A DNA stretch of 64,000 bases from Nocardia seriolae NBRC 15557. GTDB taxonomy: Bacteria; Actinomycetota; Actinomycetes; Mycobacteriales; Mycobacteriaceae. This document shows positions 20,546 through 27,499 of this stretch, piece after piece. Under the pieces are notes generated by a model. The model was not told the origin of the DNA, ran no database searches, and worked only from the letters and a program-made list of their open reading frames with translations. The position numbers and the translations under genes are program-made. Every line of letters begins with the position of its first letter. Within the stretch, counting starts at the first letter, position 1. The stretch is taken from NCBI RefSeq assembly GCF_007990715.1, contig NZ_BJWY01000026.1:1-64000 (forward strand), read 5' to 3'.

Positions 20546-20670
20546 TTTAGTGGCGACCGGGGTAACTCCCCGGGTACGTCCAAAATAGATTCGGCACCCG
20601 ACCGCCGGTACGAGTGCGGGACTTGGAACGGCACGTAGCCGTCCGCTGAAGTCTCGGGGAGGCGGAACAG
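20543..20670 (+). ncRNA. Candidate structured RNA or repeat element, copy A
   Basis: A 128-nt segment starting at the rshA stop. It shares ordered blocks with 37716-37841: TGATTT, GGGTAACTC, CGGG-ACGTCC-AAAT, CCCGA-CGC, ACGGC and AAGTC-CGGGGAGGCGG-ACAG. Possible stems are CCGGGG-TAACT-CCCCGG (20558-20574), ACGGC-ACGTA-GCCGT, and an enclosing GGGACTT/AAGTCTC. I do not recognise it as a known Rfam family. It could be the 3' end of the sigH-rshA transcript or a separate transcript. Confidence 0.5.
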
Positions 20671-20732
20671 AGCGACACCTCTTCCCGTGGGAAGTGGTGC
20701 CGCTCAGCATATTTCGAGCTTATCGAGACAGC

Positions 20733-20807
20733 TCAGGCGTTCGGCCGCTTGCCGTGGTTGGCTGCGTTCTTCTTGCGGCCACGCTTCTTACGTCCACGCT
20801 TACCCAT
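20733..20807 (-). CDS. 50S ribosomal protein bL37
   Basis: A 24-residue, very basic peptide (MGKRGRKKRGRKKNAANHGK then RPNA). It is nearly the same as the small protein found on the mycobacterial 50S subunit near the peptidyl-transferase region and named bL37, also encoded beside sigH-rshA. The ATG at 20807 has AAGGGAGA upstream at good spacing. It is shorter than the usual gene-calling cut-off and so is easily missed. It is convergent with rshA. Confidence 0.9.
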   Translation of the reverse strand: MGKRGRKKRGRKKNAANHGKRPNA

Positions 20808-20898
20808 TAGGTAATCTCCCTTCAGTCGGTCGCCATTCTTTCACGTGTGGTTGGCTGTACCTTCAGGGGCTACGGGCTACTCAACGCGAGAGGTGTGC

Positions 20899-21114
20899 AT
20901 GGCTGAGGAAGTGAAGGCCGAGATGGTGTCGACCGTGCAGGAGATCCTGGTCTCCGTCGGTGATGAGGTGAAGGTCGACGATCCGGTCGTCATGCTCGAG
21001 TCGATGAAGATGGAGATCCCGGTCATCGTCGAGTCCGCCGGCAAGGTCAGCTCGATCAACGTCAAGCCCGGCGACGTGCTCCAGCCCGGCGATCTGATCG
21101 CCGTCATCTCTTAA
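20899..21114 (+). CDS. Biotinyl-domain carrier protein (TB7.3-like)
   Basis: A 71-residue stand-alone biotin/lipoyl attachment domain with the biotinylation motif MLESMKMEIPV (target Lys between the Met residues) and the second hammerhead strand GDVLQPGDLIAVIS. It likely carries carboxyl groups for an acyl-CoA carboxylase. ATG 20899 has GAGAGG upstream. The position between rshA/bL37 and pdtaS is that of mycobacterial Rv3221c. Confidence 0.93.
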   Translation: MAEEVKAEMVSTVQEILVSVGDEVKVDDPVVMLESMKMEIPVIVESAGKVSSINVKPGDVLQPGDLIAVIS

Positions 21115-21198
21115 AGCGAGAAGCGCCGCCCGCTACCGCCTCGCGTCCGTACCGCGTGGGAACATACCCTCGACGTGGGAACAGAGGAGCGTGGGTGA

Positions 21199-22713
21199 AT
21201 GTCGACACTGAGTGATCTACTGGCCGAGCACACCGATCTACCGGGTGCGGCCGTCGACCATTTGCAGCGAGTGGTGGGGGACTGGCAGCTGCTGGCGGAT
21301 CTGTCCTTCGCGGATCTGCTGCTCTGGGTGGGGACCGGCCCGATCAGCGAGGGCGCGGAAGTGGTGTGCGTATCCCAGTGCCGCCCGACCACCGCGCCGA
21401 CCGTGCACCCGGAGGACCTGGTCGGCACCCTGGCCGCCAAGGAAGCCAACCCGCACGTTTTCGAGGCGCTGCTGAACCACGACATCGTGCGCTTCGAGAC
21501 CGACACCGTGCTCACCGGCGTCTACCACCCGCATCCCGTGCACGCCATGCGTGAGGCCATCCCGGTCCGGGTCGGCGACGACATCATCGCCGTGCTCGGC
21601 CGCGACACCGACACCCAGCGCCGCAAGATGCGCTCCAGCCTGGAGATCGCCTACATGTCCTGCGCGGACGACCTGTGCCAGATGGTCGCCGACGGCACCT
21701 GGCCCGCGCTCGAGGACCGCACCGGCGCGCACTCCAGCCCGCGCGCGGGCGACGGTTTCATCCGCCTCGATACCGAGGGCACCGTCGTCTATGCCAGCCC
21801 CAACGCGCTCTCGGCCTATCACCGCATGGGTTTGCAGAACGATCTGGTCGGCCAGGATCTGGCCCTGACCACCCGTTCCCTCATCACCGACCCGTTCGAC
21901 GCGCAGGAGGTGGTCGGCGATATCCAGGCGGCCCTGGCCGGAAAGGCCGGGCGCCGAATGGAAGTCGAGGCGCGCGGCGCGACCGTGCTGCTGCGCACCC
22001 TGGTGCTGCGCCCGCACGGCGAGCTGGCCGGGGCCGCGGTGCTGGTCCGCGACGTGACCGAGGTGAAGCGGCGCGACCGCGCGCTGCTGTCCAAGGACGC
22101 CACCATTCGCGAGATCCACCACCGGGTGAAGAACAATCTCCAGACCGTGGCCGCGCTGCTGCGGCTGCAGGCCCGCCGCACCGAAAACGAAGAGGCGCGA
22201 CTGGCATTGACCGAATCGGTCCGCCGCGTCACCTCCATCGCCTCGGTACACGAAATGCTGTCCATGTCGGTTGACGAAGAGGTCGATCTGGACGAGGTGG
22301 TGGACCGCCTGCTGCCGATAATGGCCGACGTGGCGACCGTCCACACCGCCCGTATCAAGGTGCGCCGGGCCGGATCGCTGGGCGTCTTCTCCGCCGAACG
22401 CGCGACGCCGCTGGTCATGGTGCTGACCGAGCTGGTGCAGAACGCCATCGAGCACGCCTTCGACGCCGGCGAGAACGGTACGGTCACAATCCGTTCCGAG
22501 CGTTCGGCCCGCTGGCTCGACGTCATCATCAGCGACGACGGCCGCGGTCTGCCCGACGGATTCAGTTTGGAAGGCTCGGACCGGCTGGGCCTGCAAATTG
22601 TCCGCACACTGGTCACGGCCGAATTGGGCGGGTCGATCGGACTTCATCCGGGAGCCGATGTCGGCACCGACGCGGTCCTGCGCGTTCCCCTGGGACGTCG
22701 TTCCGCCCGCTGA
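21199..22713 (+). CDS. pdtaS: Sensor histidine kinase PdtaS
   Basis: A 504-residue soluble histidine kinase: N-terminal GAF-like domain (about 1-150), PAS domain (about 185-300), then a HisKA_2 dimerisation domain with the phospho-acceptor His in REIHHRVKNNLQTVAALLRL, and a HATPase_c (N box VQNAIEHAF, G box DDGRGLPDGF). It partners the ANTAR response regulator PdtaR, which acts on RNA; PdtaR is not in this window. There are no membrane segments, so the signal is cytosolic. GTGGGAACA occurs twice just upstream (21156-21183). Confidence 0.95.
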   Translation: MSTLSDLLAEHTDLPGAAVDHLQRVVGDWQLLADLSFADLLLWVGTGPISEGAEVVCVSQCRPTTAPTVHPEDLVGTLAAKEANPHVFEALLNHDIVRFETDTVLTGVYHPHPVHAMREAIPVRVGDDIIAVLGRDTDTQRRKMRSSLEIAYMSCADDLCQMVADGTWPALEDRTGAHSSPRAGDGFIRLDTEGTVVYASPNALSAYHRMGLQNDLVGQDLALTTRSLITDPFDAQEVVGDIQAALAGKAGRRMEVEARGATVLLRTLVLRPHGELAGAAVLVRDVTEVKRRDRALLSKDATIREIHHRVKNNLQTVAALLRLQARRTENEEARLALTESVRRVTSIASVHEMLSMSVDEEVDLDEVVDRLLPIMADVATVHTARIKVRRAGSLGVFSAERATPLVMVLTELVQNAIEHAFDAGENGTVTIRSERSARWLDVIISDDGRGLPDGFSLEGSDRLGLQIVRTLVTAELGGSIGLHPGADVGTDAVLRVPLGRRSAR

Positions 22714-22822
22714 AATATCAACTGCGGCGCATAAGTTCGGGCGTAGTGAAAAATTTGCGCCCGAACTTTCGTTCGAAAGAGCGAATCCCGCTCACCGAGA
22801 ATTCGGTTCTTTGCACACATAA

Positions 22823-22848
22823 GCCCGGCACCTGTATTGGTGCCGGGC
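22823..22848. terminator. Bidirectional terminator between pdtaS and whiB1
   Basis: GCCCGGCACC (22823-22832) and GGTGCCGGGC (22839-22848) around TGTATT, between convergent genes. Confidence 0.75.
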
Positions 22849-22906
22849 CGAATCGCGCTGCGGCCCCGAGGCTGGGTTGGGCCGTAACGCCTTGTCGTCT
22901 AGCTGG

Positions 22907-23161
22907 TTAGACGACGCTGCGGGTACGCGTGCGCGCGTTGCGACGCTTCAGCGCACGACGCTCGTCTTCGCTCATACCACCCCACACGCCGGCATCCTGA
23001 CCCGACTTCAGGGCCCAGGACAGGCAGTCAGCGGTGACGGGGCAGCGCGCGCAGACCAGCTTGGCATCGGCAATCTGCGCGAGCGCCGGACCACTGTTAC
23101 CCACCGGGAAGAACAGCTCGGGGTCCTCGTCGCGACAGATGGCCTTGTGGCGCCAGTCCAT
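22907..23161 (-). CDS. whiB1: WhiB1 iron-sulfur transcription factor
   Basis: An 84-residue Wbl protein that binds a NO-sensitive [4Fe-4S] cluster and the primary sigma factor. Cluster ligands Cys9, Cys37, Cys40 and Cys46 are present, followed by the G[VI]WGG turn (GVWGGM) and a basic DNA-binding tail (RRALKRRNARTRTR). WhiB1 is essential in M. tuberculosis. The long 5' region has a CRP-type site, as the mycobacterial gene does. Confidence 0.96.
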   Translation of the reverse strand: MDWRHKAICRDEDPELFFPVGNSGPALAQIADAKLVCARCPVTADCLSWALKSGQDAGVWGGMSEDERRALKRRNARTRTRSVV

Positions 23162-23255
23162 TCCTCTGCTCCTTTGCTAGGGCGCGCTCATAGCGCTGCC
23201 CCTCGGGTTTGTGGTCCGTTCACTTGTGCGACTCGAATGTTTCCGCACGGTTGCT

Positions 23256-23271
23256 TGTGAATGCTTTCACG
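23256..23271 (-). promoter_or_regulatory. CRP/FNR-type site upstream of whiB1
   Basis: TGTGA-ATGCTT-TCACG matches the CRP consensus TGTGA-N6-TCACA at 9 of 10 positions. It lies about 95 bp before the whiB1 start. In M. tuberculosis whiB1 is controlled by CRP through such sites, so conservation is expected. The rest of 23162-23418 shows no gene. Confidence 0.65.
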
Positions 23272-23418
23272 AACACCGTAGATGTCAATAGATACCTGGT
23301 GCACCGTGGGGAAGCTCACGCTGTAAGACCCCTACATGGGGGTCCGCCGTGTCATTTGTACTCGGTCTAGCGGGTTTTCGCAGCGCAACAGCGATGTTTC
23401 TCAGGTGTGTCGAACCGG

Positions 23419-24357
23419 CTAGGGCTTCGGCGCGACCACATCGAGGATATCCGGGACGGCTGTGAAATTCACCATGTTGCGTCGCCCGATGAAGTCGCCG
23501 TCGATTTGCAAGCCGATCGGTTCCTCTGCCGTGACGGTTACCGCAGGTACGTCGTCTTCCCGAAACAAATTGTGGCCCTTGGGATCCCCCTGGGCGGACA
23601 GCAACTGTCGCGCGATCATGAGGGTGGGCAGGACACCCATGGTGCGCATGGCAAACACCCCGAGACCCGATTCGAAGGTGGTGCCCGGGTTGGTGACCAC
23701 GGGCGTGTTGTCGAGATAAGTCCAGGGACTGGCATTGGTCACGAATGCGTAATGCACGTCCGTGACCGGTTCGTGACCTGGAATGTTCAGGGTCACTTGC
23801 GGGGCATGGCGTTTCGCGCGAAAGAACTGCTTGACCGTGGTGCGCAGATAGCGAGCGGGCGTGGCGGCCTTGCCGTTCGCGCGCTTGCCGTCGATGACCT
23901 CGCACACATCGGCGTCCAGGCCGACGCCCGCGCTGAAACAGAACCAGCGATCGTCGGCGACGCCCAGACCGATGCGGCGGTCCGCGTCATCGGACAGCAG
24001 ATCGATGAGCTGATTGGTGGCGGTCACCGGATCCGGCTCGATGCCGAGCGAGCGCGCGAACACATTCGCCGAACCGCCGGGAATGACGCCGAGGCGCGGC
24101 AGCCATTCGCGCTGCGGTTGGCCGGGCAGCGGCAGGAAGCCATTGATGGTCTCGTTCACCGTGCCGTCCCCGCCGTGCACCACGATCAGATCCATGCGGG
24201 TGTCGGCGGCCCAGCGCGCCAATTCGGCGGCGTGCCCCCGGTGCTCGGTCTGTCGAACGGTGAGCTGAGTGCGGCTTTCCAGCGCGTGAGCGAGCAGATC
24301 GCGGGTGGACCGAGTGGTCGCGGTGGCATTCGGATTCACGATCAGCAGGGTCCGCAC
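23419..24357 (-). CDS. Diacylglycerol/lipid kinase family protein
   Basis: A 312-residue DagK-like lipid kinase with N-terminal nucleotide-binding strand TLLIVNPNATATT, the phosphate loop GGDGTVNE and GVIPGGSANVFAR, and the C-terminal beta-sandwich. Members phosphorylate diacylglycerol, sphingosine or related lipids; the substrate here is unknown. The GTG at 24357 starts the conserved MRTLLIVNPNA-type N-terminus; longer starts run into the hairpin repeat. Same relative position as mycobacterial Rv3218. Confidence 0.88.
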   Translation of the reverse strand: MRTLLIVNPNATATTRSTRDLLAHALESRTQLTVRQTEHRGHAAELARWAADTRMDLIVVHGGDGTVNETINGFLPLPGQPQREWLPRLGVIPGGSANVFARSLGIEPDPVTATNQLIDLLSDDADRRIGLGVADDRWFCFSAGVGLDADVCEVIDGKRANGKAATPARYLRTTVKQFFRAKRHAPQVTLNIPGHEPVTDVHYAFVTNASPWTYLDNTPVVTNPGTTFESGLGVFAMRTMGVLPTLMIARQLLSAQGDPKGHNLFREDDVPAVTVTAEEPIGLQIDGDFIGRRNMVNFTAVPDILDVVAPKP

Positions 24358-24390
24358 AGTGCCTATTTTGCCTCCGCTTCGCTCCGGCGG

Positions 24391-24502
24391 GTTCGCGGCC
24401 CCTAAGTCTCGTTCTTCGCTCCTCCGCTCCTCCGCTTCGCTCCCGTCTTCCGCTCCAAGCGCGGGGAGGCGGAGCACAGTCCAGAACGAGACGGCCGCGA
24501 AC
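24391..24502 (-). repeat. Dispersed hairpin repeat, copy 2 (inverted)
   Basis: GTTCGCGGCC (24391-24400), bulge CCTAA, GTCTCGTTCT (24406-24415), then AGAACGAGAC (24483-24492) directly followed by GGCCGCGAAC (24493-24502). Read on the minus strand it matches copy 1 in order, including GTCTCGTTCTGGACTG, the GAGCGAAGCGGAGGAGCGGA loop and the flanking CGAACCCGCC-GGAGCG. The outer arm changed from GGCGC/GCGCC to GGCC/GGCC while remaining complementary. It lies between the lipid kinase and a membrane protein gene transcribed away from each other. Confidence 0.8.
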
Positions 24503-24578
24503 CTCGAAGTGCCAGTTCCGAACTGGTTTATGCCGTGCGGGTGCTTCGCACAACGACGCTCGGTCGTAGGCTGGCGGG

Positions 24579-25001
24579 GTGGCTGAGCAGAGTGGCGGCG
24601 AGAAGAAGACCGAGGTCGTGCCGACGACCGTGCGGGTGGCGGGCGCGCTGGTCGCGCTCGAGGGCGCGCTGGGTCTGGTCGCGATGGTGGTGCTGATCGT
24701 CGTCGGGGCGAACGGGTCGGCGCAGAGCCCGAAGAACAGCTATCTCACCGCCGGGTACGCGGCCATTCTGGGCAGCGCGGTGCTGGCGGCGGGGATCGGG
24801 CTGATGCGCGGGAAGCGGTGGGGGCGGGCCATCGCGACGCTGACGCAGCTCTTGCTGCTGGGGGTCGCGTACTACATGTTCACCTCGGACCGGCCCGAAT
24901 TCGGCGCGCCGCTGGGGTTGCTGGCGCTCGGGGCGCTGGGGTCGCTGTTCGCGCCGGAGTCGAACAAGTGGATGGCCGCGGGGTACGGGACTCCGGAGTA
25001 G
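24579..25001 (+). CDS. Integral membrane protein, Rv3217c-like
   Basis: A 140-residue protein with four predicted membrane helices (starting near TVRVAGALVALEGALGLVAM, YAAILGSAVLAAGIGLM, ATLTQLLLLGVAYYMF and LGLLALGALGSLFA) and a short charged N-terminus. No enzymatic motif. It is the positional counterpart of a conserved mycobacterial membrane protein of unknown function. It is divergent from the lipid kinase. Confidence 0.8.
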   Translation: MAEQSGGEKKTEVVPTTVRVAGALVALEGALGLVAMVVLIVVGANGSAQSPKNSYLTAGYAAILGSAVLAAGIGLMRGKRWGRAIATLTQLLLLGVAYYMFTSDRPEFGAPLGLLALGALGSLFAPESNKWMAAGYGTPE

Positions 25002-25109
25002 GGCCCGGCTCGGCCGGGCTGCATTGGGTCGTAAGGGCGGCTCAGTAGCCCGCAGGCGGATTTTTGGACGCTCGCCCACATGGCCTGAGCGAGCGCTTTG
25101 CCCGAGTCG

Positions 25110-25589
25110 TCAGTCGTCCGCGTGTGCCGCCAGCCGGGCCAGCGCCGGACCGGCCAGCCGGTAGCCGGTCCACTCGTGCTGGTTCACCGCCCCGATCGAC
25201 TCGTAGAAGTCGATGCTCGGGGTGTTCCAGGTCAGCACCGACCACTCGAAGCGGGCGTAGCCCTGCTCGACGCACTCGCGGGCCAGCGCGGCCAGCAGGC
25301 TCTTGCCCAGGCCGTGGCCGCGGGCCTCGGGCTTGACGTAGAGATCCTCGAGGAAGATCCCGTGCACGCCCTTCCAGGTGGAGTAGTTCAGGAACCAGAT
25401 CGCGCAGCCCACGATGCCCCGATCGTTCTCGGCCACGTGCGCGTACAGCGCCGGCTTCGGCCCGAAGAGCGCCTCTCGCAACTGCTCCGCGGTGAGCGTG
25501 CACTCCTCGCGCAGCTTCTCGTATTCGGCCAGGTCGTAGACCAGATCGACGAGTGCCGGGAGATCGGCGGGAGTGGCGCGGCGGATCAT
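25110..25589 (-). CDS. GNAT-family N-acetyltransferase
   Basis: A 159-residue protein of the diamine-acetyltransferase-like branch. It has the acetyl-CoA binding loop in VKPEARGHGLGKSLLAALAREC and the C-terminal FYESIGAVNQHEWTGYRL. The ATG overlaps the stop of the phosphatase gene (ATGA), so it is the last gene of the rhlE - beta-propeller - phosphatase - GNAT unit. The acceptor substrate is unknown. Confidence 0.9.
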   Translation of the reverse strand: MIRRATPADLPALVDLVYDLAEYEKLREECTLTAEQLREALFGPKPALYAHVAENDRGIVGCAIWFLNYSTWKGVHGIFLEDLYVKPEARGHGLGKSLLAALARECVEQGYARFEWSVLTWNTPSIDFYESIGAVNQHEWTGYRLAGPALARLAAHADD

Positions 25590-26203
25590 GCGGCGGAACC
25601 TTCCTGCGGGTCGAGCGGCGGAACCAGGTTGTGATGGACCACGGTTCGCGCCTGGTGATCATGTCCCAGCACCGTAACCGCGGCCGTGGACATGAAGAAC
25701 CGGCGGCCTTCGATCACCTCGAATTCGCACCAGCGGGCGATGAGTACGCGCGAGAAGTGGCCGTGGCCGACCAGCAGCACGTCGCGGGCGGACAGTTCCG
25801 GGACGACCCTGGACAGCACGTGGTCGGCGCGCTTGCCGACCTGCTCGGCGGTCTCGCCGCCGGGGGTCTCGCCGGTGAAGATGGTCCAGCCGGGGGAGCG
25901 CTGCTGGATCTCGGGCGTGGTGAGGCCCTCGTAGTCGCCGTAGTCCCATTCGACGAGGTCGTCATCGATGACGGCCCCGCGCAGCCCGGCCAGCTCGGCG
26001 GTGCGTACCGCGCGCTCCCGAGGGCTGGTGAGGATCAGCGGGTCGCGCAAATTCAAGCCCGCCAGGAGTTTTGCGGCGGCGCGGGCCTGCGCCTCGCCGG
26101 CCTCGGTGAGCGCGCAGTCGGTGCGGCCGGTGTGGCGGCGCGCGGCCGACCAGGCCGTCTCCCCGTGTCGCAGCAATATCAGCCGGTGCTCGCCAGCGCT
26201 CAT
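25586..26203 (-). CDS. Histidine phosphatase superfamily acid phosphatase
   Basis: A 205-residue branch-1 histidine phosphatase: RHGET with the phosphate-accepting His, the second His in LLVGHGHFSRVL, Arg in TSPRERAVRTAEL and Glu in VEWDYGDYEGLTT. The counterpart of mycobacterial Rv3214, which is an acid phosphatase rather than a mutase. ATG 26203 (MSAGEHRL) matches family N-termini; ATG 26215 is possible. Small-molecule phosphate esters are the likely substrates. Confidence 0.9.
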   Translation of the reverse strand: MSAGEHRLILLRHGETAWSAARRHTGRTDCALTEAGEAQARAAAKLLAGLNLRDPLILTSPRERAVRTAELAGLRGAVIDDDLVEWDYGDYEGLTTPEIQQRSPGWTIFTGETPGGETAEQVGKRADHVLSRVVPELSARDVLLVGHGHFSRVLIARWCEFEVIEGRRFFMSTAAVTVLGHDHQARTVVHHNLVPPLDPQEGSAA

Positions 26204-26224
26204 GGCATTGAGCATGCCGGACGG

Positions 26225-27472
26225 TCAGGCGGCCGGGCCGCCGACGCCGTAGAGCCGGGCGCCGCGGCGCTCCAGGAAGGTCTGACCCGATACCGCCAGC
26301 GAGATGGGCTCGTTGTGGTAATCGCTGCGCTGCAACGGGATTCGGCTGGTCTGCGCGCCGGTGTTCTGATCCAGGACGGCCAGGCCGTCGGCGACCGGGA
26401 CGATGAGCTGACCGGCCATCATGGCGGGCGTGCCGAGCACGTGCTGGGTGCCCCACAGCGGGTCCAGGGTGGTGAGGTTGAGGGCGATGAGGTTCTCGCC
26501 GGTGAAGACGAAGAAGCCGGTCGACAGCCGCGCCACCATGGCGTCGTCCGCGAGCGGGGTCGAAAGCTGTTGGGTGGCAAGCAGATTGCCGCTGACGTCG
26601 TAGATGGTCAGCACCGGCGGGCTGGTCTGGGTACCCGGCAGGTAGAGCGCGACCCGGGTGTCGGACACCGCCAGCACCCGCGCGCCGTCCACCGCGCCGC
26701 CGGGCTCGTTGAGCACGTGCGAGCTGTAGTCCTCGGGCATGGTGCCGTCTTTGGGCGCGGGATTGAGGATGGACAGCCGGTCCGCGGTGTCCTTCCCGCA
26801 GCGTTCCAGCACCGCCACCCGGCTGGGCGCGGAACCGGCCGAGATCAGACGGCAGTCGCTGCGCGGCTGGGTGTGCGGATTGACCGGGGCGTCGACGTAG
26901 CCGTACTCGAGGGTGCGGACCAGATCCGAGCGCCACAGCTCGAGCCGGTTCGCGCCGAGCGCCAGCACGTAGGTGCCGTCCGGCCACAGGGTGATCTTGT
27001 CGTCCATGTAGCTGGAGCGCGCGGTGACCCGGGAACCCTGCTCGGCGTTCAGCAGTGTGGTCTGACTGCAACCGCGGTCTTCCTTGAAGCCGGGTTCGGT
27101 CCGATAGGTGGCGATGACGGTCCCGAACTGGACCTCCACCGCGCACAGCGGCAGATCCCGCTCGTACTTCCAAACCTGTTCGCCGGTGCGGGGATCGCGC
27201 CCGGTGACGGCACCGCCGTCGGCGGTGATGGCCACCCCGCCCACCACCAGCGAGCGCATGGCCGCGTCGTCGGGCTGCTGCCACAGCTCCCTGACCTGGC
27301 CGGGCACCGGCCCGCCGGTACTCGGCACGGGCAGATCGACGGTGGCGGATTGTGCGTGCGTGCCGCGCACGCCACTGGTCAGCACCACGACCGCTGTCGC
27401 GATCGCCACCAGAGCGGCGATCGCGACAGCGGTGAGAATATCGGCGCGCGTCCGCCGCTCGGGTGCGAGCAC
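26225..27472 (-). CDS. Membrane-anchored PQQ-like beta-propeller protein, Rv3212-like
   Basis: A 415-residue protein with a single N-terminal membrane anchor (ILTAVAIAALVAIATAVVVL) and a long extracytoplasmic domain. Repeated WD/PQQ-like strands (GAVTGRDPRTGEQVWKYERD; LALNLTTLDPLWGTQHVLG-type) indicate a beta-propeller. Several cysteines could pair outside the cell. Probably a scaffold in envelope processes; exact role unknown. It is 27 bp downstream of rhlE. Confidence 0.85.
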   Translation of the reverse strand: MLAPERRTRADILTAVAIAALVAIATAVVVLTSGVRGTHAQSATVDLPVPSTGGPVPGQVRELWQQPDDAAMRSLVVGGVAITADGGAVTGRDPRTGEQVWKYERDLPLCAVEVQFGTVIATYRTEPGFKEDRGCSQTTLLNAEQGSRVTARSSYMDDKITLWPDGTYVLALGANRLELWRSDLVRTLEYGYVDAPVNPHTQPRSDCRLISAGSAPSRVAVLERCGKDTADRLSILNPAPKDGTMPEDYSSHVLNEPGGAVDGARVLAVSDTRVALYLPGTQTSPPVLTIYDVSGNLLATQQLSTPLADDAMVARLSTGFFVFTGENLIALNLTTLDPLWGTQHVLGTPAMMAGQLIVPVADGLAVLDQNTGAQTSRIPLQRSDYHNEPISLAVSGQTFLERRGARLYGVGGPAA

Positions 27473-27499
27473 GACAGCGAGAGTAGCCGATCCGGGTGA

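Noticed and set aside
21155-21183. Two CGTGGGAACA repeats before pdtaS as a SigH promoter
   Set aside because: No GTT at the required distance downstream; left as an unexplained direct repeat.
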